Below are positions 1-5,134 of a stretch of DNA of 6,478 bases, in pieces. The notes under the pieces are model-generated. The model worked only from the letters and a program-made list of their open reading frames with translations. It was not told the DNA's origin and did not search any database. Made by a program: the position numbers and the translations under genes. Location: NCBI GenBank assembly GCA_022848825.1, contig JAJISH010000360.1, positions 1 to 6,478 on the forward strand, in the 5' to 3' direction. How positions within the stretch are numbered: the stretch's first letter is position 1; each line of letters begins with the position of its first letter. This DNA is from Thermoplasmatota archaeon (GTDB taxonomy: Archaea > Thermoplasmatota > Thermoplasmata > RBG-16-68-12 > JAGMCJ01).

Positions 1-1
1 G

Positions 2-76
2 CAGGACCACGCGAAGAGCAGGGACATCAAGATGACCATGCACGAGACTCTGGAAGACGCTGTCGCGAGCTGGTAA
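2..76 (+). CDS. C-terminal end of an unidentified upstream gene (partial)
   Basis: An open frame enters from the left edge and ends at TAA 74-76, leaving 24 residues that finish in HETLEDAVASW. The peptide is mixed charged and hydrophobic and looks like a normal C-terminal helix, but it is too short to assign a family. It stops only 5 bases before the methyltransferase ATG, the spacing expected of co-transcribed and perhaps translationally coupled genes; that closeness is the main reason to believe it is real. The competing open frame over the same bases is the methyltransferase frame itself, which has no ATG or GTG upstream of position 82 inside the window. Confidence 0.5.
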   Translation, partial: QDHAKSRDIKMTMHETLEDAVASW

Positions 77-81
77 ATCGC

Positions 82-816
82 ATGGCGGGTGACATTCTCT
101 CCGAGCTTTACAAAGACCTCCTCGACGAGGCCGGGCGGCTCGAATACACGCGAAGAGCGTTCGGAATGTTGCCCAAGATGAACAGGCCCGACATCCTTGA
201 CATCGGCTGCGGCAACGGGGAACCGACACTCGAGCTCGCCAAGCTGAGCAATGGGATTGTGACGGGGATAGATATCGATCAGGCCTCCCTGGACGAGCTC
301 GACAGAAAGGCGAGGGAACTCGATTCTTCGGACAGGGTCAGAACGATGAACATGTCCCTCCGGGACATCGACTTCCCCGACGGGAGCTTCGACATCATCT
401 GGGCGGAGGGTTCCATTTTCGTGATAGGCTTCGAGAAGGGCCTGATGGAATGGAGGAGGCTCATCAGGCCGAAGGGGTTCCTGGTCGTTCACGAGATGTG
501 CTGGTTGAGGCCGGACCCGCCACACGAGATCAGGGTTTACTGGGAGAGGATGTATCCGGGGATCTGCACTGTTGAGGAGGACGTGGACGCGGTTCCCGGA
601 TGCGGTTATCGCTTCGTCGGGCACTTCCCCCTGCCGGATGATGCTTGGTGGCACTTGTACTACAAGCCGCTGGAAGAGCGCATCCGAGCCTTCAGGCGTG
701 AGTACCGAGATGACCCGAGGTCCCTGGCCGTTCTGGACAAGCAGCAGAGCGAGGTCGACCTCTACCGAAAGCACAGTAAATGGTACGGCTCCGCCTTCTT
801 CGTCATGCAGAAGTAG
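82..816 (+). CDS. Class I SAM-dependent methyltransferase (Methyltransf_11-like)
   Basis: This 244-residue protein probably transfers a methyl group from S-adenosylmethionine to an unknown small molecule in the cytoplasm. Residues 38-46 (ILDIGCGNG) are the glycine-rich motif I that binds SAM. The acidic end of strand 2 is in GIDID (62-66), where Asp64 would contact the ribose hydroxyls. Residues 94-112 contain the DFPDGSFDIIWAEGS stretch typical of type 11 methyltransferases, and RRLIRPKGFLVVHE (125-138) is the post-motif III strand seen in UbiE-like enzymes. Residues 140-244 form a longer C-terminal part rich in Trp and Tyr, which probably sets substrate choice and which I cannot assign. ATG 82 places motif I at the usual distance from the N-terminus. 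No clear Shine-Dalgarno sequence precedes it, consistent with coupling to the gene ending at 76. The fold is secure; the substrate is unknown. Confidence 0.9.
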   Translation: MAGDILSELYKDLLDEAGRLEYTRRAFGMLPKMNRPDILDIGCGNGEPTLELAKLSNGIVTGIDIDQASLDELDRKARELDSSDRVRTMNMSLRDIDFPDGSFDIIWAEGSIFVIGFEKGLMEWRRLIRPKGFLVVHEMCWLRPDPPHEIRVYWERMYPGICTVEEDVDAVPGCGYRFVGHFPLPDDAWWHLYYKPLEERIRAFRREYRDDPRSLAVLDKQQSEVDLYRKHSKWYGSAFFVMQK

Positions 817-837
817 GACATCCTGAGAGGTCTACCT

Positions 838-846
838 TCAAATATG
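838..846 (+). promoter_or_regulatory. Possible archaeal TATA box for the OB-fold gene
   Basis: The AT-rich element TTCAAATATG (about 837-846) stands out in the 65-base gap after the methyltransferase stop. A TATA box centred near 842 would place transcription initiation near 868, giving a leader of roughly 14 bases that still contains the GAGG at 871-874 in front of ATG 882. This is pattern-based only; read-through from the upstream gene remains possible. Confidence 0.35.
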
Positions 847-870
847 TGGATGCACATTCGATTGACCCAC

Positions 871-874
871 GAGG
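871..874 (+). promoter_or_regulatory. Ribosome binding site supporting ATG 882
   Basis: GAGG sits 7 bases before ATG 882 and matches the anti-Shine-Dalgarno complement. It supports this start over the in-frame ATG at 780, which lies inside the methyltransferase gene, and over the in-frame GTG at 846, which lacks such a site. Confidence 0.5.
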
Positions 875-881
875 GATTGAG

Positions 882-1235
882 ATGCCCGTAAGGAAGGAAC
901 TGGAGATTAGAGACCTGAGGCCGAAGATGAAGAGCGTGACAGTCGAGGGTAGGCTGATGAAGCTGAGCGGGGTCCAGAGGACGAAGAAGGGTCCGCTGTG
1001 CATCGCATTCCTCAAGCAGGGGAAGTTCCGCGCGCGCCTGAGGCTGAACAAGGACATGATTGGCAAGGTCGAGAGGGGGGACATGATCAAGCTGCTGAAC
1101 TTCGACACGCAGGAGGGCAAGCTCACTCTGATTCCGAACGAGATGAGCATAATGGTCGCCAACGGCAGGCGCGTGTGGATCGGGCGGGAGCTCAGAGAGA
1201 TGGAAGCCAAGCGCAAGAAGCGGACCGCAGACTAG
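882..1235 (+). CDS. Short OB-fold protein, archaeal SSB/RPA-like
   Basis: This 117-residue protein is probably a single OB-fold nucleic-acid-binding protein. IRDLRPKMKSVTVEGRLMKL (9-28) matches the opening of archaeal single-stranded DNA-binding OB domains, where a pattern like 'IxDLxPxMxxVxVxGRV' leads into the first barrel strand. KVERGDMIKLLNF (62-74) matches the later 'IKEGDVVRIEN' element, and GKLTLIPNEMSIM (79-91) fits the last strand. The middle 'DETG' turn usual in these domains is replaced by a KQGKFRARLRLN stretch. The tail (101-117) is strongly charged with many Lys and Arg, consistent with nucleic-acid contact. The zinc finger and tandem OB folds of larger RPA subunits are absent. 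It could bind ssDNA or RNA. Its stop is one base from the stop of the convergent exoprotein gene. An ATG 780 start would add 34 residues inside the methyltransferase gene and is unlikely. Confidence 0.72.
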   Translation: MPVRKELEIRDLRPKMKSVTVEGRLMKLSGVQRTKKGPLCIAFLKQGKFRARLRLNKDMIGKVERGDMIKLLNFDTQEGKLTLIPNEMSIMVANGRRVWIGRELREMEAKRKKRTAD

Positions 1236-1236
1236 G

Positions 1237-3327
1237 TCACAGGTTCTCCACTGTCCAGGACCCTGCCGCTGGCATGTTCACCCAGTATCCATAACCTGGT
1301 AGCAGCGGCTCGAAGTCCTGCATGACCTTCAGGCGGTAGGGGAAGTCAACGCTCGAAAAGCCCTCCACTCGGGTCGCTCCCGTCTCCATCTTCAATCGGC
1401 CAACGTCGCATCCGGAGAAGACGGGAACGCCGATGAGGTTCCAGCCGTCGTTCAGAGATAGAGCGGTTTGTCTTGGAACCCCACCCGCTATTGTCCAATT
1501 GCTCGTTTGCGTGATGTTGATCCACAGCACTTCCGTAGTGCCGAGACTTGGAATCTGGCCCCATTCGTAGTGCTTCCACGGACAGAACTCCCTCCACTTG
1601 TCCCACACGCTGTCGTTGTACTGTCTCACGCATCCGAACGATAAGGTCTGCAGCGCGACCATGATTGACGGGTCCTCCTGCACGAGCGGCGGGGAGATGA
1701 GGTTCCAGCCCGGTTCGAGCATGCGGTTGAACTTCCCCGCCTGCTGGAGGCTGTCGTTGGACTGCCCCCAGACGTCGTTCGCCCTTACGATGAAGAAGTA
1801 ATCGAGGGGGTCACCATGCCCCATCCCGCTCGCCACGTAGTGGTCTGTCCCAGCGGGCACGTTGGCAAGCCACATGTAACCCTGCCCACTGCCGTTGTAG
1901 ACGACGGAGTACATTATCGAGTAGTTCGTGACGGAATCCTGACCGGAGCCGTCATCTGGTGAGAGCGTCCAAGTGACATTGACATCCTCGTGTGTTATGC
2001 CCTCTAGTCTCGCCGAAACGAAGGGAACGGGAGCGGGCGGCGGTCCCGGGATTCCAGGACCCTCCAAGCGTGAGTAGTAGATGTCGGTGTCTCCGTTCCG
2101 ACGGTCACACCAGATGACGTGAATGTCCGTCCACATGTCCGCGACGAGAGGGATGTAGTCGCCGATGAAATACTCCGGGGTGAAGGTCGCATCGCTCACC
2201 TTGAGGCTCGGCATGAAGGAGGTCCCGTTGTCAGTCGAGTTCGTGTATCTGATCTCCATCTGTCCCGTGCGGTTGTCATAGTACGCGATGTGCACCGTGC
2301 CCAGCGGACCCACGTCCACCCAGGACATGAGCTGCGCCTCGGTGGTGCCGTCGTCGTTCAGAATCACGGGATGCGAGAACGTGGTTCCGTTGTCGAGGGA
2401 GCGTATGAACTCGATGTTCCAGTCGGGGGTCGTGAGGTTCGTGTAGGTGATGTATATCTGCCCGTCGGGTCCGGCAGCGAGGCTCGTTATTGCCGCAGCT
2501 CTCACGGGCGTACCGCCCCACCAATCCGTGACCGCAATCTGCTTGTTCGTGGACCAGGTGAGCCCTCCGTCCAAGGACATGGAGAAGAAGATGCCCCCGT
2601 CCAAGAAAGTCGAATCCCACCAGCTGACGTAGATCTCGTCATTGGACCCGATGTCGATGCAGGCTCCGTTCCCCCATCCGATTGTGTCCGTGTTGATCCT
2701 CACGCTGGGCTGCCAAGTGATCCCCTGGTCCGTTGACTTCCTCAAGCGGACCTCGTAAGCCCCGGGCATGTCGGCGTAGACCGCATAGACGGAATCGCCC
2801 TTGGCGGCCATCCAGGGTTTGTCTGTGAACACGGTCGACGGACTGTCGCTCACCTTTATGCGCGGCCCCCAGGTGAGACCATGATCATGAGACACTCTCA
2901 TTGCCACGTCACCATCGTCGAGGTTCCGGTCGAAGGATATCCAAGCGTAGTAGAGAGCGCCGTTCGAGAACGCCAGGACCGGGTCCCCTGTCTCAGGAAA
3001 TACTGTGTCACGCATCTCGGTGCTCGGCTCGAAGCTGAGCCCGCCGTCTGTCGAGCGGGAATACCTCACGCGCCAAAGCCCGCTCCGCCTGTCTATCCAG
3101 CCGACGTGAATGTACCCAAGGTCGTCGACGACCGCATGCGGCTCGACCTGGCTTGTGGAGATCGCGTCATCGCTCACCATCACGTCGGGCGAGAAGGGGG
3201 CATCGAGCGACACGGGCGGGTCGTCCCCTCTTGTCGCGTCGCCATGACCATAGTCGCCACCCGCCAGCGACGCTAGCGGGAGAAGAAGAACGAGTATCAG
3301 AACGACGAACCAAGACCTGATCATCAC
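1237..3327 (-). CDS. Secreted Asp-box (BNR/sialidase-type) propeller protein with Fn3-like and GWNLI domains
   Basis: This 696-residue protein is probably exported and acts at or outside the cell surface. Residues 1-22 are a signal peptide (Arg4, a long Leu/Val core, likely cleavage after LASLA). Residues 72-423 hold seven related blades; six carry Asp-boxes of the form SxDxGxTW/F at 92-99, 146-153, 198-205, 251-258, 310-317 and 364-371, spaced 52-59 residues apart. The seventh repeat (IHVIWCDRRNGDTDIYYSR, 402-420) resembles the first blade but lacks the box. Residues 432-529 look like a fibronectin type III domain. Two GWNLI units follow (from 540 and from 628). The FRIP motif and an evident arginine triad of true sialidases are not seen, so a binding role is likelier than glycan cleavage. 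There is no C-terminal membrane anchor. Many N-x-S/T sites could be glycosylated. The first codon is GTG 3327, with ATG at 3324 one codon later; an AAGGG at 3334-3338 serves either. The gene lies 58 bases behind the PIN gene with no clear promoter between. Confidence 0.85.
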   Translation of the reverse strand: MMIRSWFVVLILVLLLPLASLAGGDYGHGDATRGDDPPVSLDAPFSPDVMVSDDAISTSQVEPHAVVDDLGYIHVGWIDRRSGLWRVRYSRSTDGGLSFEPSTEMRDTVFPETGDPVLAFSNGALYYAWISFDRNLDDGDVAMRVSHDHGLTWGPRIKVSDSPSTVFTDKPWMAAKGDSVYAVYADMPGAYEVRLRKSTDQGITWQPSVRINTDTIGWGNGACIDIGSNDEIYVSWWDSTFLDGGIFFSMSLDGGLTWSTNKQIAVTDWWGGTPVRAAAITSLAAGPDGQIYITYTNLTTPDWNIEFIRSLDNGTTFSHPVILNDDGTTEAQLMSWVDVGPLGTVHIAYYDNRTGQMEIRYTNSTDNGTSFMPSLKVSDATFTPEYFIGDYIPLVADMWTDIHVIWCDRRNGDTDIYYSRLEGPGIPGPPPAPVPFVSARLEGITHEDVNVTWTLSPDDGSGQDSVTNYSIMYSVVYNGSGQGYMWLANVPAGTDHYVASGMGHGDPLDYFFIVRANDVWGQSNDSLQQAGKFNRMLEPGWNLISPPLVQEDPSIMVALQTLSFGCVRQYNDSVWDKWREFCPWKHYEWGQIPSLGTTEVLWINITQTSNWTIAGGVPRQTALSLNDGWNLIGVPVFSGCDVGRLKMETGATRVEGFSSVDFPYRLKVMQDFEPLLPGYGYWVNMPAAGSWTVENL

Positions 3328-3385
3328 AATACGCCCTTGTCATATGAATCGTCGGAGTCGTCTACAACTGTTTTGTCTGGCGGGA

Positions 3386-4474
3386 CTAGTCCACCGACAT
3401 GGCGTCGATGATCTTCCCGCACCTCTCGGCCTGCTTCGTGAACTTGTCGAGGAAGGGGATGGATTCCCCGATGTCTATCTTCACCCGCTCGAGCTCGTAG
3501 TCCTCCGTCTGCTTCCCCTGCCATTCTCCCCACACGTGAATATCTAGCGGACTCATCTGCACGACGCCGAAGGTGACCGCCAGGTCGTGGATCAGGCAGT
3601 GCAAGCTCCACGGGTTGTCTATTGCGCCGAGCGCCTTGTTGACCGGGAAGCGCATGACCGCCGTGGACAGGCGGGCGTTCTTCGCGTGGTCCACCATGTT
3701 CTGGTCGAACGTGACGAGGATGACCTCTGCCGAATGGCTTTCCTGGAAGTCGGCGTACGACGCGGCTATGTCCCTGTCCACGCGCTCCTTGTCTTTGGCA
3801 AGGTCCCGTCCGGAGACCTCGAGCGCGCCGAGATCCTTCGTGAGGAAGTCTATCTCGTTCTGTGCCAGCTTCGCCTTCCGAGTGGACAGCTTGTTCGTGC
3901 GACCCAACCTTCGGACGAGGCCGTGCGCCCTTGCCCTGCTCGAAAGAGTCTCGACCTCATCGGGTTTGTAGCGGTAGCCTATCCTCCTGTCCACCTCCTT
4001 GCGCACGAGCTCGCTGACGACGAGCTCCAGGCAATCGGGGTTGATCTCCTCGTGACCCACGTACGGGAAGTGGCGGGAGAATATGCGCGAGTACGCGACG
4101 TTCGTATCGATTCCGATGTAGACGGGCTTCCTGGGTCTCGATGGTCCCGTCATCCTCGCCCTGATGTGGCGTATCTGTTCCACGAAGTCGTCCCACTCCC
4201 GCGGTCTCAGTGCGGCAGAGCTGAGGAAGCAGTCCTTGAAGTCGAACCACTCGGGCGCCTCCCAGTCCAGGCGACCCAGCCCATGGACGACCTTGTCCCG
4301 CTCCTCCCGGAACTCGTGCCCGCTCACGATCTTGGAGATGCGCATCTTCTCGTCCACCGTGAACAGATCGAGCCCGTAGAAGGGCTCCTTGATGCGGAGG
4401 ACCTTCCTGCCGTACCTGAACGCCTTGTTCAGCAGGAGGATGAGATAGTCCTTGGGCAGGATGAACTCAGCCAT
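3386..4474 (-). CDS. PIN-domain nuclease, likely effector partner of the adjacent CARF-like protein
   Basis: This 362-residue protein is predicted to be a cytoplasmic metal-dependent ribonuclease. A PIN core spans about 118-276. YIGIDTN (119-125) ends the first strand and provides Asp123; VVSELVRKEVD (152-162) provides Glu155; VDRDIAASYADF (232-243) provides Asp235 (or Asp233); VILVTFDQNMVDHAK (251-265) provides Asp257. These fit the four acidic positions of active PIN enzymes. Between Glu155 and Asp235 lies an 80-residue, Arg/Lys-rich, probably helical stretch, longer than in VapC-type toxins. Residues 1-115 and 280-362 match no family I recognise; the C-terminal part ends in a charged helix. 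At 362 residues it is far larger than a VapC toxin (about 130). Its ATG overlaps the end of the CARF-like gene by 8 bases, with GAGGGAGGG just upstream, implying coupled translation and roughly matched production. The fold is confident; RNA as substrate and control by the CARF partner are inferred. Confidence 0.8.
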   Translation of the reverse strand: MAEFILPKDYLILLLNKAFRYGRKVLRIKEPFYGLDLFTVDEKMRISKIVSGHEFREERDKVVHGLGRLDWEAPEWFDFKDCFLSSAALRPREWDDFVEQIRHIRARMTGPSRPRKPVYIGIDTNVAYSRIFSRHFPYVGHEEINPDCLELVVSELVRKEVDRRIGYRYKPDEVETLSSRARAHGLVRRLGRTNKLSTRKAKLAQNEIDFLTKDLGALEVSGRDLAKDKERVDRDIAASYADFQESHSAEVILVTFDQNMVDHAKNARLSTAVMRFPVNKALGAIDNPWSLHCLIHDLAVTFGVVQMSPLDIHVWGEWQGKQTEDYELERVKIDIGESIPFLDKFTKQAERCGKIIDAMSVD

Positions 4475-4943
4475 CGCCCTCCCTCACGAAGTCCTTCCAG
4501 TCGTGCAGGAAGTACGGTATCATCGGGTACGGGCGGTTCGAGTGCCTCAGGTCGCGCAGGAACAGGTAGAACACGTGGTCGGCGCCGTGATTGAGCGCGG
4601 ACGTGTAGGCGGGTATCGCGAGCGCCTTTCTCGCGGGAGTGATGTCCAGGGCGACCTCGTTCCCTTTCTCCTTCTCCTCCTTTATGATCTCCGCCACCTT
4701 CTCGGCGACGCGGTTGATGAAGTCCGTCTCTGGGACCACATGCACCGACACCTCGGGGTCCACGACGTAGCTGCGCAGGAGCTCTTCGGCGGGCCCCGAG
4801 CATTCGTGTGCGTCCTCCTTGAGCCGAGCGTGGCACAGGAGGATGAGCTTCTCCGGCAGGTAGTCGTGGTCCTCTATGGAGGCCCACAGGCTGTTCACGA
4901 GCGCCCAGTTGCGCCGACCGCAGAGCGTGATGTACGTCCTCAT
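4467..4943 (-). CDS. Small CARF-like Rossmann protein (putative nucleotide-ligand sensor)
   Basis: This 158-residue protein resembles a stand-alone CARF (CRISPR-associated Rossmann fold) domain. MRTYITLCGRRNWALVNSLW (1-20) fits the first strand and ligand loop, EKLILLCHAR (31-40) the second strand, and VSVHVVPETDF (65-75) the next strand. A long Lys/Glu-rich helix covers 76-95. VALDITPARKALAIPAYTSA (97-116) corresponds to the CARF signature in which a strand ending in 'xNxTGGTK' or 'DxTPGRK' runs into a helix that contacts the ligand; ADHVFYLFL (121-129) is the following strand. Family members bind cyclic oligoadenylates and either switch on a fused nuclease or, as ring nucleases, degrade the signal. 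No HEPN, nuclease or winged-helix domain is attached here; the effector appears to be the overlapping downstream PIN gene. ATG 4943 has no good Shine-Dalgarno and a TATA-like element about 32 bases upstream, suggesting a nearly leaderless transcript. The Rossmann/CARF assignment comes from motif reading and is fairly strong; ligand and activity are unknown. Confidence 0.68.
   Translation of the reverse strand: MRTYITLCGRRNWALVNSLWASIEDHDYLPEKLILLCHARLKEDAHECSGPAEELLRSYVVDPEVSVHVVPETDFINRVAEKVAEIIKEEKEKGNEVALDITPARKALAIPAYTSALNHGADHVFYLFLRDLRHSNRPYPMIPYFLHDWKDFVREGDG
4477..4485 (-). promoter_or_regulatory. Ribosome binding site of the PIN gene, inside the CARF-like gene
   Basis: Read on the minus strand, GAGGGAGGG precedes ATG 4474, with the first GAGG 7 bases from the start codon. 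It lies within the final codons of the CARF-like gene, so ribosomes finishing that gene stop next to the PIN start. This supports the 8-base overlap as genuine and argues for translational coupling. Confidence 0.55.
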
Positions 4944-4970
4944 TTCCGTGTGCGGTGAAGAGACTAGGGA

Positions 4971-4979
4971 AATAAGAAA
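4971..4979 (-). promoter_or_regulatory. Possible TATA box for the CARF-like/PIN unit
   Basis: On the minus strand the sequence reads TTTCTTATT, centred 32 bases before ATG 4943. With the usual 26-27 base spacing, transcription would begin about 5 bases before the start codon, giving an almost leaderless mRNA. The absence of a convincing Shine-Dalgarno in front of ATG 4943 agrees with this. Confidence 0.4.
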
Positions 4980-5057
4980 CTTGGGTTGCTCAGTGGGACA
5001 AGCTCGAGAACCACCGAACGGAGGGCTGCCGGCGCCTGCAGCCTGCGCCTACGTGCG

Positions 5058-5074
5058 AATCCACGGAAAGGATT
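5058..5074. repeat. Short inverted repeat touching the kelch-gene TATA-like element
   Basis: AATCC (5058-5062) and GGATT (5070-5074) are exact inverted arms separated by 7 bases, and the right arm runs into the AT-rich element at 5072-5079. It could be a small operator, but a 5-base arm occurs often by chance. Confidence 0.15.
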
Positions 5075-5079
5075 AAGTA
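5072..5079 (+). promoter_or_regulatory. Possible TATA box for the kelch exoprotein gene
   Basis: ATTAAGTA lies in the divergent intergenic region. Initiation about 26 bases downstream would start near 5102 and leave a leader of about 33 bases containing the strong Shine-Dalgarno at 5122-5131. A second AT-rich stretch (CATAATAG, 5095-5102) is too close to that Shine-Dalgarno to serve as the TATA box. Confidence 0.35.
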
Positions 5080-5121
5080 GAGGCAAAACGAACACATAAT
5101 AGACTAACTGCTCTGAGACGT

Positions 5122-5131
5122 GGAGGAGGAG
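5122..5131 (+). promoter_or_regulatory. Strong ribosome binding site deciding GTG 5135 as start
   Basis: GGAGGAGGAG ends 3 bases before GTG 5135, and its first GGAGG is 8 bases away, so GTG 5135 is the best-placed start. In-frame GTG 5120 lies upstream of the site, and in-frame ATG 5150 is too far from it (over 18 bases from the last base). Confidence 0.6.
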
Positions 5132-5134
5132 ACC

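Noticed and set aside
780..881. Upstream ATG 780 as the start of the OB-fold protein
   Set aside because: It would overlap the methyltransferase by 37 bases and add 34 residues that do not look like part of the OB fold; ATG 882 has GAGG 7 bases before it and a TATA-like element at a fitting distance.
2119..2736. Plus-strand open frame (205 codons) opposite the Asp-box protein
   Set aside because: The minus-strand reading has regular Asp-box repeats and a signal peptide; the antisense translation is rich in Arg, Val and His with no domain and no promoter or ribosome binding site of note.
3587..4594. Long plus-strand open frame (335 codons) opposite the PIN gene
   Set aside because: It is antisense to a gene with clear catalytic motifs, its translation has no recognisable fold and ends in low-complexity Ser/Gly/Arg, and such long shadows are common in GC-rich DNA.
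3386..4943. Classical VapBC toxin-antitoxin pair
   Set aside because: The PIN protein is nearly three times VapC size, and the upstream partner is a Rossmann/CARF-like protein rather than a small AbrB or ribbon-helix-helix antitoxin.
4452..4958. Plus-strand open frame (168 codons) opposite the CARF-like gene
   Set aside because: It mirrors the codon structure of the minus-strand gene and shows no motif; the CARF-like reading is coherent and overlaps the PIN gene in operon fashion.
5031..5049. GGCGC/GCGCC inverted arms in the divergent region as a hairpin or terminator
   Set aside because: The stem is only 5 bases with a 9-base loop, no T-run follows, and no gene ends nearby.
4944..5134. CRISPR array or tRNA gene near the CARF-like/PIN pair
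   Set aside because: No direct repeats of array size and no cloverleaf-like arms or T-loop consensus were found in the only sizeable intergenic region.
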